64,000 nucleotides of DNA from Bigelowiella natans CCMP2755 (GCA_000320545.1 ADNK01001725.1:61001-125000); one strand, 5' to 3'; counted from the first letter of the stretch, positions 1 to 13,142 are shown. Program-made: numbers and translations. Notes: generated by a model from the sequence alone, not told the origin.

Positions 1-825
1 TTGTCGCCAATAATTCACCAAAAATATAACCACTACATCCTCAAGGAGCAATTTTATAAAAAATGTAATCATTCCCAAATCACCTTCTCTCAAAGAATGT
101 TGGAAGGAAATACTGTCATTGTTGGTCAAGATGGACTGGACATTTATGCGACCAAAAATTATTCACATCTTTATGCTAGTAAATATAGTAATCCATATGA
201 TTCATTTATACATTTCGTGTCCTCTTTGCAAATTACTGAGGAGCTTGAGGGTGTGGTCCTCCGTACAATTGCGAAACTCAAACGCCCTTATCTGGCAATT
301 CATATGCGCGTGGAAGACGATTGGAGAAGAGTCCGCGAAGGAAAATGCTATATTTCTGCAGAGCAAATAGTCGAGATGGTTACAGAACATGCTTCCTTCA
401 AAAACCTATTACGCAAAACTACACATCCCCGTTTGAGCGTCTTTATAGCCACTGGTGCTAAATCCGTGGCTCGGAGAGCGTGGGAAAATGTTCCATTTAT
501 AAAGGTAGTCCAAGCTGCTGATTATGAAAATGGCGATCGTGAATATTACGATGCTGATAGTGCTGGTGCGCAACAGCGCCTTAGGGGTGATTTGTCACTT
601 AGCTGGCAGCAGAGGGCGCTTATAGACATGGAAATAGCTCGCCGTTCCGATATGTTTGTAGGAGCCAAACTACAATCCACCTTTTCTAAAGCCGTCCAAG
701 CCTTGCGTGCAATATCAATTGGAACCCATACAGATACAACATCCTTCGCTTACTCAAAAGTCGACCCATTACTGGCAACATATGGGGCTTGGAATGAAGT
801 TGGGCAATTTCAATGTTTCAGCTGA
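1..825 (+). CDS. O-fucosyltransferase-like protein, 3' part
   Basis: The frame is open at the left edge, so the N-terminus is missing; the first codon here is TTG, not a proven start. 274 residues are visible, ending in TGA at 823-825. Residues 97-105 read YLAIHMRVE, like the H-x-R motif of GDP-fucose O-fucosyltransferases (PF10250 type). Near the C-terminus the segment DMEIARRSDMFVG followed by STFSKAV resembles the family's late sugar-nucleotide-binding segment. Known members transfer fucose from GDP-fucose in the ER or Golgi. No intron is seen within the visible part, unlike most neighbours. It could be another GT-B glycosyltransferase with an H-x-R motif. Family call is moderate; substrate is unknown. 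Confidence 0.65.
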   Translation: MSPIIHQKYNHYILKEQFYKKCNHSQITFSQRMLEGNTVIVGQDGLDIYATKNYSHLYASKYSNPYDSFIHFVSSLQITEELEGVVLRTIAKLKRPYLAIHMRVEDDWRRVREGKCYISAEQIVEMVTEHASFKNLLRKTTHPRLSVFIATGAKSVARRAWENVPFIKVVQAADYENGDREYYDADSAGAQQRLRGDLSLSWQQRALIDMEIARRSDMFVGAKLQSTFSKAVQALRAISIGTHTDTTSFAYSKVDPLLATYGAWNEVGQFQCFS

Positions 826-2343
826 TAGTAGGTGAGAAATCACAATGAGGCAACCAGTGCTCTCTAAATCAAGAGCTTTCTAGCCCTAAGTGCAGTAAAA
901 TGTTGCAGCGTGTGATGTACGTGTCATGCATTCATCAGGCTGTGAGTTTAAATTGAAGTCTTTAGGAGTTTACGTGGCTCAAATTCCACGTACACATGAC
1001 ATCAGGGTCTCAGAGTCCTGCAAGTGGCTTGGCATTGATGACAATTTTCGTAAATGACCTGCACTGATGTCACAAATTGTCGCATTGATGAGCACCTACC
1101 ACACAAAGTTGCCACAGTGCACGTGCTGACTGCACACTGATTGAGTGCACGATATTGATGGACCAGGTGATGATCGGCGCCTTGGCCATCATTGAGCATT
1201 GGGAGCAAACATTTTGAAATGTGCACGTGCACAGGACACCTTGCCGGGATTGCGCATGCAACGTGCAATGTGCCACTGCCGTGCGTCTGGCAACAGGCAT
1301 GCGCCAAGCAGCCCATGATGCGCGCTGCCAATGCATCACATAGGGACATATATGTCCATATACGTGTACGCGTGAGAAACACATGTACCCATGCACACCA
1401 CATGTACTAAATGTACACGTGAGCCCCATCATTTGGCACATGTGTGGCCATGTCTATGCATGGGTACATGTGAAGTACGCGATGTACTGATGTCGTAGAC
1501 GGCTACACGCATAGGGACACATGTGTCCACATCATCATTGGAGATCGAAGTGTGAAATTGAATGATGACGTGGCGCACACAAGCACACATCACCCCCGCC
1601 ACACACGTGGAGGAGGAGAGAACCAGTGTCCACTGCAAACCGAGTGTTTTGGATTTTTTTGCGATGCTGAAGATGTGTGAATGTTTTCATCGATGAAAAA
1701 CACATTTTGAAGGCAATGCGAAGTGCACATCGATTGCTTGCCCGTGAGACGTGAGTGGACAGTGGGTGCTTGATCGCGATTTTGGCAAGAATTGAGTCGC
1801 AATTTTCAGCACACTTTGTGGCTTTGCACTGGCCATCGCATGCGACTGTCATCATCAAAACTTGTTCGCTCGTGCACGAATTGTTGGCAAAACAAACAAA
1901 CACTTGCATCAAAACCATGCACAATTGAAATTGAAATTTTTTCACTTTTGCTGGATGAAAACAACAACATGAATTCTCCACTTTGGAGCAAATCAGACAA
2001 CTGTGAATGGGAAAGGGAATCAAGAGAATCTGAGAAAGAATGTGAGGGAGAAAGCATCACATCAATCTTGAAGAAACAGCATGCATTGAGAGCCATTGAA
2101 ATCCGTTGCAGAACTGAGTGCAAAAAAAGAAATTGGAAAGCATGATTGGAAAAGACCGCCATGAAAAATCGAGTCGGTCCAAGCCAATTCAACATGCAAT
2201 TATTAGTTCTGGAACCGCCTCTATTTTGTACTTACGACATCGAAAATCAGTGCTTTTTTCCCTTCAAATTTGAATTTTCAAATCCTACACGAGTCCTCCC
2301 CCATCGTCTTCTTCTACTTCCTTTCCTAAATCAATGTTTGAAG
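826..2343. other. Intergenic gap with TGCAC/GCATGC-rich island
   Basis: No supported gene between the fucosyltransferase-like stop and the GT25 start. From about 900 to 1800 the sequence is poor in microsatellites and dense in TGCAC, GCACGTGC, ACATGT, CATGCA and similar self-complementary words. From 1800 to 2343 it becomes ordinary AT-richer sequence, probably promoter and 5' leader of the next gene. Open frames here on both strands lack recognisable domains. Confidence 0.6.
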
Positions 2344-3175
2344 ATGCTGGCGATTCTCTTGATTTTTCTAGCCTATGTACCAGCTTTAACAGAAACTACT
2401 GCTAGACAAAAGTCATACTCTTCAGCTTTGGAAGCATCTCAAAGTGAAGGTTGAATAACAACAAATTGCTATCGTCATCGTCCACAGCCCCCCTTTATTA
2501 ACAATTTATTCAGAGTGGCAAAAGATAGAAGGACAGTTAGATCGTCTGGGAAGTGAATTCGATGAAGACTCGTTGCATTCCAATAGTACATCAATTGAAG
2601 GACAGGCGTCATCCAATATGTGCAACTTCCATGTTGCTGATGGGAGGATACATGTGATTTCCCTTACTTCCCGACAAGATAGGTGCTTTTTCCTAACGTT
2701 ATGCATGTGGAATGAGAATAATAAGATGTGTAAGCTAGAAAATTGTACTCCTCACACAACCGATGATGAAAATAAGAACGATGATGACGACGATCAAAAA
2801 GGAGTGAAGATAAGCCAAGAATAACTAAAACTACACTGGTTGCATTCTAATGAAGATGTTTTTTGCTGAATATTAGGAGGAAGATCATATCCAATTCTAT
2901 GGATGAGCAGGGTAATATTGAAATGGTAGAAAGCAAGATGCCTCATCACCCATGCTCCCACCCACCTACTTTCCTATTCTCCTCCTCCTCCTCCTCATGC
3001 CACTATTTCACAGGTCTCAATTATTCGATGCATGACGCTGTGGATGGACGAAAAATCAAGCCTCTGGAAAGCTTTAGATTCAGGTAAGGAGGAGATGTGT
3101 TGCGGGAAATGTGTATGCGTGGATGGGGGAAGGATTATTGTGGAAATGATGATAACAATGGTAGCCTGAGAGAGG

Positions 3176-3221
<46 letters not shown>

Positions 3222-4163
3222 GGAAGGAAGTATTAATCCAACGTTAAATAGAATAGAATCATAATTATCGTCATCTTCATTCATCACCTTCATTTCTCTA
3301 CCGTCGTACTTCCTTCCACCATTAAAAATAGACATACGAAGCACTATCATCACAAGCTAAGCAGCGGCATGAAAGGATGTACGTAACCCAAATTCTGTCC
3401 CCGCCTCCCCCCCCTCCCCTATCTCTCTTCACACATACGATTTTTATGAAAATATGTACGTATGCGTGTGTGTGTGTGTGTGTGTGGAAATTATGGTGTG
3501 CGTGGTTTACAAGATAAGCACGATTTGTTAGGTATTTTAAGTCATGAGTCCCTATGGGCAAAGCTACTCAAAGCTTCTAACGAGGAGATAGCAGCAGACC
3601 ATGCAACTTATAGCGATGACAGTAGAAGTGAAATTGAGGACGAAAAGCATTACAACGCAGAGAGCGGGCTGAAACGAGATGAGAAATCAGCTGAGGATGA
3701 CCGCACTTCGTTGGAAAGACTGAGTAGGAAGAAAAGGCAACAAACGTTTCACATCATATTGGAGGATGATGCTGACATACCTTCAAACTTCCTCCGGGTA
3801 GAGACAGCTATAGGAATTCGTTGTTCCAAATGATATTCTTTTGCTCAGATAACAATAATAGTAATGATAATGACTTCATCACTACCAAAGCTGCTTGTCC
3901 ATATTTCACCAGCACTACTTCTGCAATGGAATAAACTACTATTTGCCTTATTTCCTCTTAGAAAGTAGATAATATCCTAGAGATGGTACCCTGTGACGCT
4001 CAGGTTAGTACTACTAGTAGTGTACTAGCAGCGGTTAGTAGTACTACTGGTACTAAAGTAGTAGTAGTAGGAGGAGGAGGAGTAATTGAAACGTATGTGA
4101 AAATTGCTACTCCCTCCCTTTGTTGTCCTCTTTTTATTTTTCCTGTAGTACAACTTGTGTGTT

Positions 4164-4222
<59 letters not shown>

Positions 4223-5944
4223 GCTCGTTTTTATCCACGAATGTTATTTTGTCATTATTAGTATTGTTACTATTGTTATTATTGTTATTGTTATTATTAT
4301 TCTTTTCATACTGCAGCTGGTCTATATCGGATCGTGCTACAGAAAAAATCTAACGAAAGTGGCCGGAAAAGGGGAAGTACATGGTGAGTTGCTAATGCGA
4401 TGATGTTGATGCTGATGCTGCAATTGGGGAGGACAGACGATATCAGCGTGCTAGGACAAATATATACTTCCTCACAGAGCATATTATTCCCAAAGCTATA
4501 GCTACATAGAGAGAGAAGGCCACATTAATGCTACCTTTCACCCCTTTTCTTGACCAATCGGCGATGAAGATTCATTCACGGGTGTGAGGTATTCATCGTT
4601 GTTTCTGTGAAATTTGCTGCTGCTGCGGCTGCTAGGGATATCTTCCGAGCAAAAGAAACCCTTCATCAAAGGGAAAGATACCCATGAAACTGCTGCCTCC
4701 TCTCATGAGGAATATGGTAGTAGCATGATGGAAGTGCGGGCCACAAGAATGGAGTCTCACTATGGAATATACACGGCGAAGTATTCGATGATTGTTACCT
4801 TATAATGCGTCATGTGCAATATCCATTAATTGGTCATATGTTGATCTAGCAGTTTCGTCATTGCCGTGTTTGCCTTCATAACGATACGGACTATTAGTTA
4901 TGATGATAATTATGATAATTGTGATTAGTCATAATGGTGATGATGATGATGATGGCAATGATGATGCTGAATTCACGTCAATATCGGTCGAAGTGCTCTC
5001 CCCCTCTTATCGCTTATATTGAGAAACATTTACCGATCAGGCGAGTGCTATGCACACACGCGTACATGCTTACTATGGAGGCTGCTGAGAAGTTGTTAGA
5101 GGTAATATTGATATAAAACCGCTACTCTATGAATGACCTCTCAGTAATGAATGATGTTGGTGTAGCATTGCTTTACATACAACTTCTCAATACATTGAAT
5201 AATAGGCTACCCAAGTGCCATTCGAGTCGCTGGATCAAGTTCGTTAACGCAAATAATAACAACACCATAAGATATACTATACGATACGACGACGCCAATG
5301 ACGATGGTGATTATGACATCACCGACTTTTGTTTTCTAATATGTACGTATTATTTATTTAGATGATGAATAAGGTGCAGAGGAGAAAGCTGGTGACTTCT
5401 TATGTGGTAAGTATCACATCGACATCATTAAAATAGTGTAGTAGTAGCACAAATTTAGACCGTCAAAGAAAGAAAGTGAAAGTAGTGATGATCATGATAT
5501 ACAACCGCTACTACGATGTGTAAGAGTAGACGCCTCTCCCGATTACGTTTTTATTTTAGCAATGAGGAATTTTTCTATTTTTTAAAACTTTGCGTGATTA
5601 GTTGTTTCCTGATCTGGTTGGGCAGTATGAGAGTCCGAGGTAGTTCTGTTCCAAATATAAAAGCTGTGTGCATGTGTCTGTGTATGCGTGCGTGCGTGCG
5701 TGTATTGGGTACATCTGCCTGATGTTTCACTGGTTGCTGCTTCTTTTGTCCTTCCAAGCTCCCTAATTTTGGTGAGAGTTGAGAATAACTAAGAGATTTG
5801 TGTTATGCAACAACATAGTTGAATCTAAGTTTCTGCTTACTTTTGCACTGTTCGTCTTTATCAGCGACATATACAATCCAACAACCCCCGGTAAATCACT
5901 GGATTATTCGTTCATCAAGCAGCAATAGGAGTCATAGGAGATGA
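2344..5944 (+). CDS. Glycosyltransferase family 25 (procollagen-galactosyltransferase/LPS-type)
   Basis: Exons: 2344-2449, 2514-2682, 2877-2911, 3014-3083, 3542-3797, 3962-4003, 4317-4383, 4636-4780, 5041-5101, 5206-5238, 5362-5406, 5759-5771, 5865-5944. They join in one frame to 373 residues plus stop. A signal peptide or anchor, MLAILLIFLAYVPALTE, starts the protein. Family motifs in order: HVISLTSRQDR (nucleotide-sugar site), DAVDGRK (about residues 111-117), FHIILEDDADIPS (acidic metal motif, about 196-208), LVYIGSCY, and CTHAYMLTMEAAEKLL. Family members move galactose, glucose or similar sugars onto proteins or glycans in the ER/Golgi, which fits the signal peptide. Exon 12 is only 13 nt. 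The acceptor of exon 5 and the exon 8 donor are inferred from phase. Acceptor substrate unknown. Confidence 0.9.
4164..4219 (+). repeat. Compound (GT)n(GA)n microsatellite
   Basis: Intron of the GT25 gene. The same junction type recurs at 12946-13018 as (CA)n(GA)n, 21620-21679 as (AC)n(AG)n, 22049-22111 as (TC)n(GT)n, 22225-22302 as (AT)n(GT)n(GA)n and 39617-39683 as (CT)n(GT)n. Confidence 0.9.
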
Positions 5945-6733
5945 TGAAATTTAGCAGGATGTAGATTTAGATTGCCTCTCATCAGAGAAATCGTGTTAAA
6001 AACCATAGGCAAAGGTTCCAATTACTGTCGTGCAAAAAATTAATGTATAAATGTATGAGATCTCGACGTTCTGCACTACTACTAGCTAGACTGTTGCAGC
6101 TCATCGCATCGATCGAACGGTGCATGGCGTGTGCTACATGCACCTAGATGCGCAGCTGAATGCATCCGCATAGCTACATCGTGTATGCATCTACACCATG
6201 CTAGCATGTACGAGTACAGCTCATCACTAGATCATGCGACATGCTAGAGTTGCGTACATATCATCGCTAGATCGCAATAGCGTCAACATCTCATCAATGC
6301 GTTGCGGAAGAAGTAGCAGATAGCCTTGATCATGCACAAGTTGCTCTAGTTTCATGCATCCAGCTGCCAGTCGACATAAGTAGGTATCGAAGTGGTGGAC
6401 ATGCTGCTTTGTAATTGTTGATACCGCAAGTAATTTATCATTATTACTAACTTCAGAAAGGAACATTTGCATCATCATCATCATCTCGCAAAAGGCTTAC
6501 TACTTACTATCCTAGCAAGGAATGGAAAGTAGGTGATCAGTCGTTAGTATATTCCTCAATAGTAATAATCATCCTGTTACTCAGGATATCGCACACTGCT
6601 GTCTGAGAGTTTTAGGCACGTCGTCCTATTGTTAAAAGGACAATATTGGACTCGTATAACTTTTCTACTGTCTTCTAAACTACTCCTCTAAAATTCCTCC
6701 ACCATAGTCAACATAGACCTACGTAGAAGATGA
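5945..6733. other. Convergent intergenic gap with GCTAGC/TGCATG island
   Basis: Lies between two gene 3' ends. About 6060-6260 is dense in CTAGC, GCATGC, TGCATC, ATCGCATC and CTAGATC words and has no microsatellite. The rest is AT-rich. A minus-strand open frame at 6227-6484 has no family signal and I leave it out. Confidence 0.55.
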
Positions 6734-8723
6734 TTAGTAATGATCTCGATCCCAGTGTGACCCTCCTCCTCTTCCACCACCTCTTCCTCCTCCTCCTCTG
6801 CGTGCTCATTCACAATTGAGATATAAAGGGACTGCTATCTATTACTTACTTACTTACCCCCTGGGAAGGATTTTTGGCGAATGACGAAGGTGCTAAAGGG
6901 TTCGCCATTCCTCCTCCCCCGCCTCCTCCTCCGTATTGATTCCCAGGAGGGGGAACAGGAGAAACTATGTTAGGTAAATGATAATAATCAACAGATGATG
7001 ATGATGATGATGGCACCAATCATGCTAAGAATACGTAATAATTGAAATGAATGAGAAGGTAACAGCTTACCTAGTCCTAACCCACCGACGGCACCGCCGC
7101 AAGATTCATCACGGTGTTGTTGTTGCGAGTGGCTATCTCTTCGATGTCTTTGCTGTGGTGGATAGGTGGGTGGGTGGTGTGCACCATAATGTTTAAACAA
7201 ACCATTCACAAGATATGTCAAAGATTCAAGACAAATGTTTTCGTAAAGCATTGTCGGGGAAATCATAAATAAATAACAGCGCCTACAAACCTTCTCGTTG
7301 GCAAAGCGACAATACACTCTGCGCTGCTCAATCATACTTTGCGTAAGCTGTGAGATCGCGAGTTGGGCCTGAAAGTGATAATTTTAGATTATATATAGTA
7401 ACGACAGCAGTAGCAGCAGCAGCAGCAAAGCCTCGAAAGTTGTAAATTATGGAAGAATAGATACCTAATTAGTAATTATTTTAAGTCTCATGAGAGTTAG
7501 CAAGGGCTATTATGAGGAGGAGAAGTAAGCACCTGCTCATGTGTTGCCATGCGAACCAATGCCGTGCCAAGAGGCTTTTCAGTCAGTCGATTCATGATCA
7601 CCTGTGTGTATTTAAGGAGTACCGACGAAGGGTTTATTAGTTAATAGGCAAATTTATCATCATACATTTATGGTTATTACCTTTGTGGAGACCACATTCC
7701 CATACCTATTGTGTTTATGGTTATGAAAACAATGTTACTACTACTTCGACGACCATGTGCAAGAAGTGGGTGCTGATTATTATTCATAGTAGTAATAGTA
7801 GTAGTAATAGTAGTAGTAGTAGTTTTCACTTTAGCACCGTTTGAATATATCGCTCAACTTCTCTTCCGTAATTGTATCCGGCAAGTTACCGATGTACACG
7901 TTTGTCTGAATAGTAGCAGTATTAGATATCCAGACACAGCGATTCGGTCAATCAAAATGAACGATAATCAACCATCTCAACAAGTTAGGTCGGCCGATGT
8001 GTATATCTGCCTTGTTGTCTACGTTGCTGATACTACATGAGGGAGGATGTACAGTACCCTGCTCTGTGTGGGTAGGGGGCCACCGCCTCCTTTTGCGTTT
8101 CTAATCCCTCCTCCTCCACCGCTTCCCAATGGATATTTAGCAGGTGCAGGAGCGTGACTTGGGGGATAGTACTGAGAGTCGAAGCTTAATCCTAATAACA
8201 TGAATGAGCTATTATCTTCAACATCATGATCATCATCTCATGGATGAGCTATTATCATACAATCAATATCATGATCATCATCTCCCAGACCTTCTTACGT
8301 GTAGAAGATATATGACCATAAATTCACACAACACGCAATATTCATAGTTCTGTGGAGAGAGGTGAAGCAAAGCAGATGATGAGGCGGAGCAACCGTGCAT
8401 ATGGTGAGCTAAGGTATCTGCTGTCTGAGCAGGTCCTGCCGGACCGGATACGGCTGCGTTCTGCGCTGAGGCTTGAAACGATATATAGTCGAGTACCGAA
8501 CATAAAAGGGGAGGGAGGGGAGACAAGTTTTAATTTTAGGTGAACGTAAACTTAAGTTATTGAAGGACTGGGGATTCATATCCGCGTCGGATATGATGCA
8601 CAGGTGTTAGAAGTCATATTGTCAACATGTTACATACCATGTAAATATCTTTGCGAATTTCCATACGGAGCAGGTGGGATAGGTCTTCCCATGTACATAT
8701 GATGGGATCCTTTCAAGTGAAAG

Positions 8724-8767
<44 letters not shown>

Positions 8768-10691
8768 AAATGATCAGTGTAATATTTGCAATGATCTATG
8801 GGATATTATTTGAGTCAATGATAATAATTATTGCAATACCTATATATGGAATCATCTCAGCTTGTGCTGGGGCAGCAGAAGTAGGGAACTGGTTTTTGCG
8901 TGGATTTCCTGACAAATACACGATTATCTCCCCTCCACCAATTACAATTACAAATAATGATTTCTACGAACATACCCGAGACTACAGGAGAGTTCCGAGA
9001 AAAGCTAGATCTCGGAGGATGGGCAAATTTTACTACCAACTGATAATATGAAGTGAATTCACAGTTGTGAGTCCTCTGCTATTCCCCTTTCATATTGATT
9101 CTACAGTACTACTACCGCCACCACCACCAGCTGCAGCAGCTTCAATATTTCTACCTTTCGATCGTACAATTGCCGGCCGTTCAGGAGTTCTATTGCCTAT
9201 TTAACCATAAAAATGGTTCAATTAGAACTCCCGCTTTAAAATCGATGATTTTGATGATAATACTCATGATGTTACCACCTTTCTGGCGCTGGGGATATCT
9301 TGAAATTGAACAAATGCGTAGGTATGAGGCTTCTGCGAGGGAGGCCCAAGTCGGATGGACTCGATCTTGAGAGGACAATACAGATGGTGTTTGTACTTAG
9401 ATAGATACGAAGAAACATACAGTTACCTCTCCACAAGCAAACGCAAGAAGGTAGAGCTCTCCATACTGCCAATCACGTGGAATACCCCAACAGTATATGT
9501 TCCTGGAAGCCTAGATAAGTGGCCTCGACATTAGTGGGAGAAAGGAGAAAGGGACTCGGGTTTCTGTTATTATCAAAAGTTTAGGAACCTGAGCGACTTC
9601 TCTCCCTCGAGATATTTTTGAGTCTACTGCAGAACTTTCTCCGATAGATTCTCCGTAGTTTATGGAATTGTTTTTTGATTCTTCATTCGCCTCCTCTTCA
9701 GCTTGTGCCTTCGTTTCATTTGTTTCATTCGGACTCTACAGAAAATGTATACACACTCATACAAACACACACGCATATATTTATACGTGTGTGTCTCTCT
9801 CTGTGTGTGTGTGTGTGTGTACATACGATGTAATTTAGTGGAATTTATTCTAACATTTTCTAGAAGAGCAATTTTTGGATACAACCTGACTAGGTTGTGA
9901 TTCTACTTGATTAGAATTAGATTGGGACTCTGATTCTGATGCATCATCGAGCTGCTGAGGTTGGATAGCTCAAGTAAGCTCGCATGCTAATAGAGGCTGA
10001 ATAAAGAGTTAGGTAAAAATTTCGCACAATATTCGATTGACTTACTTGGTCAAGAACATGTAACGCTTCTGAAGCCTTTTGAGCCAATGACTTAACAGTG
10101 CATGACAAGAAGTGAACAGAAGGTAGCATTCAAAATTTTCCATTCAAAAGAAAAAGTGATATAGAACCTCAGGATTCGCCATTAAAGATATAACGAGAGG
10201 TGTTTCCATCGAGAGAAGCATTCCTGTAACCTTTTGATACAAGTATAATGTCTTTAGTCAGAAATTTATTTAAATGTATCTCTCTCATTACTCACATCAC
10301 CTTTTCGGCTTCCCTTGCCTGAATCGCTTCAACCATTGGATATAAACTAATATAAAAGGATGTATAAACTACTAATAACAGGATATGAAAATGTTTTTGA
10401 ATGAAAATTCAAATGGCCGTGCCTACCGTTCACCAAGAAAGGAGCGCTGTTCCTCGGTTGTCATTTTAGCAACTTTCGCAAGAAGTTTCTCGGACATTGC
10501 AACTAACAAGTGCCATGTAAAAATAATATAATGTCATTCAAGTTCACAATGTCTATGGTGGCCTCATCATCCAAATATTTTTGTTTTTAACCTGAAGTTC
10601 CTGTTTCCAACCTCGCTTCACCGTTGCTACCATCCATTTCTCCGCGGGGAAGATTTTCTTTAGTTTCGGATGGTGTAGATGATTCAGTCAT
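6734..10691 (-). CDS. RNA-binding protein: N-terminal MLLE (PABC) domain, two RRMs, RGG tail
   Basis: Exons, 5' to 3': 10691-10592, 10502-10427, 10346-10301, 10230-10168, 10090-10046, 9954-9886, 9735-9589, 9510-9427, 9365-9279, 9196-9155, 9039-8976, 8908-8840, 8709-8638, 8471-8299, 8171-8058, 7905-7838, 7705-7681, 7601-7533, 7368-7291, 7152-7071, 6964-6850, 6797-6734; 583 residues plus stop. MLLE, about 50-110, includes LGERLYPMVEAIQ and VTGMLLSMETPL, the PAM2-binding fold of poly(A)-binding protein. RRM1, about 186-262, has NIYCWGIPRDW and TYAFVQFQ. RRM2, 418-497, has TNVYIGNLPDTITEEKL. The end is Gly-rich with GRGGGRGGG and SHWDRDHY. Predicted cytoplasmic mRNA-binding protein that can recruit PAM2 partners. 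PABP itself has four RRMs and a C-terminal MLLE, so this is not PABP. Exon 14 and the exon 21 donor are least certain. Confidence 0.9.
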
Positions 10692-12014
10692 TATTTACAG
10701 GAAAATTCCGGATTTATCTTGCTTCTGAGTGGAAAGATACGAAGCGAGTATTTAGAATTCGTTCTAGATTTTCATTCGTGGAACTACAAGTGTCTAACGT
10801 GTAGAGGGTATGAAAACTTCGGAAGAAAGAGTTTTACCGGAGCGATGACTACTAGCAACGAGATTGCTGTTGCAAGCTTTTGGTGATGCGATTGGAGAGG
10901 CGCAAATTCGAAGGGGGAAGAAAGAGAGAAAGCGAGAGAGCGAGAGAGAGAAAGTGCAGTAAGAAAGAAAGAGCGAGAGAGGAAGGTTGAAAGGGAACAC
11001 AGACACGGCGACCACCTCTAAATGATAAGCCTCTACTCCTACGTGCACTAAACATGTTAGTATTTCCTAAGTGACAACAAAGATAGCGAAAGATTCACAA
11101 CAAGAGGACAAAAGAGAGACGATCTCACAAAAATTAGGCATTTTGTCCAGGGAAGAAAATAACTATTACGACATGGAAAAAAGTAGCAAAACAGAAGTAA
11201 AGAGAGATGTTCCCAACACAAAGAGACCCGCACTTTTTCTGAAGCATCATCCAAAAAAATTGCCTGTTAGCTCATAGAAAACTCACGGCCTCAAGTGAGT
11301 TTGAAGAGAGATTGCCTTGGCCTAACTAACTTGAAGTGAAGGACGATAATACCCCGAATACTCCAAAAAAGACACCTTTTCCCTGTCTTTCTAGGTATGG
11401 GGCTTGTTCTAATGCAAATGACCTGGATTTTGCATGTACCTCGGAGGAAATATGACACCACGTCTCCCTTTCCATGGACAAGGTCTAAGATTTAGCATCA
11501 GCATATCAAAAGAAGATATCCTGCGCAAACAGGGGAATTTAACGCAATGATGAAGGTGAAATAATGGATGAGCTCTTTGAGCGTCTCGATGCTGGTTCTT
11601 GGGTTTTCACTGTTACGACAGCCAAATTATTGACATCTATGTCAAAGCCATATGAATTCCGACTTTCGGCATTTCACTTTAATACTAGCACTCCACGGGT
11701 ACCACTCGAAAAGTTTAGGTTCTCGTACATACGGTACATGAACTCTTTTTTTGGGTAAAATCTATACTAAATTTAATGTACCGTGAAGATTTTATTTTCT
11801 TGTTGTTGTTTGAAATCGCCCAAGAATGGTGTACTGCGACAATGCTGAGATTGTTGTGGTTTTGTTCTTCTCTTTTAGCCAAAGCAGCAGAGAACAGAAT
11901 CATCCTGCTAACAAGCCAAGCCGAAGGACGGCACCATCGTGTCTGCCCTCATCCGGTTATCGTCAACTTCATTATCCCCAATCAGGCATTCTGTAAATCC
12001 CACTATCATCGGTC
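10692..12014. promoter_or_regulatory. Divergent gap: shared promoter region of MLLE/RRM and FtsH-like genes
   Basis: The two flanking start codons point away from each other, so both promoters should lie here. The stretch has a GA/AGAG-rich patch at about 10915-10985 and otherwise unremarkable AT-rich sequence. Open frames at 11071-11277 and 11564-11758 (+) have no family signal; either could be upstream leader. I see no clear TATA element. The GCATGC-type words of the 3' gaps are absent. Confidence 0.4.
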
Positions 12015-12978
12015 ATGTTGACCTTTATGATACCAGCTGCTGCTGTCGCCATCGTTCATGGGTCTTCCGTGTTCCACACAAACGGCCCGCTTACCAGAGC
12101 TTCGGCAGCACACGCTGGTGCACCGAATAAAAAAGGGATAATAACTACAGCAATGCAGCAGCCTGGCTCTAACCATATCTCCTCTTCTAACCGTCGAAGT
12201 CATCAATTAGCTCATCATCACCAACTACACAAGTACCACCACCACCACCACCACCACCACCACCACCCCTATTCTCAATTTGCTTCAAGCTACTACACCG
12301 GCGTAAATAGTCCTTCAATAAACCCATCATTTTCCGGCGGATCGATAGTTAAAAGGTGGTCTAGCACAAAGAATAATAACAAGGCACTGGTAGTAAAAGC
12401 TACTACGTCGGATCCCGTAGAACAGGATAGCGATAAATCCAGAGAACTAGCGCCTAGAAATTCCACCGAAAATGATGATAAGAACAACAATAAACCGTCC
12501 AAAAATGAGAGAGGACTCAGTAGAATGGCAAAGGTTTTACTCGCAAGACTAAGATTCGTCTTGTCATTTGTAAGAATAATCGGGCAGGTAGTTGCGATTA
12601 CATAGGAAAGGGAGAGTCTCCATTTCTTTCAACATTTTATTGCGCTTCGTAAATCCAACAAAGTCTCTATTTCTTTCAACATTTTATTCCGCTTCGTAAA
12701 TCCAACAAAGTCTCTATTTCTTTCAACATTTTATTCCGCTTCACAAATCCAACAAATTAGGCCATACAGAAATCAACTACTCTACGACGTATCGTATCCT
12801 CTCTTGGATTCTTTGTAATAGTTCATCCTTTAGTAGAGAAATAGCTAAATATTTGTACATCCTCTTCTCTTCATTCGTAAATGATGGTACTCAATCTCTC
12901 ATGTACCCTCTCTTTATTATGATGATCTGGATCAACTTTTTATCACACTCACTCACACACACACACACACACACACAC

Positions 12979-13022
<44 letters not shown>

Positions 13023-13142
13023 TCATTTTGCAGGAAGCAGTGGATAATAACATGAATTATAAATAGGTGATAATATGGGGAATTCTATTGGGAAAAGTGC
13101 TGAGTCCCGCTGCCAACATCATTACAGAGGTACTACTACTGC

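Noticed and set aside
1002-1441. Overlapping minus-strand frames rich in Cys and His
   Set aside because: They arise from TGCAC/CATGT-rich intergenic sequence in two frames at once and show no zinc-finger spacing.
11071-11277. Plus-strand frame of 68 residues between divergent genes
   Set aside because: No domain, no upstream signal, and its location suits promoter or leader sequence.
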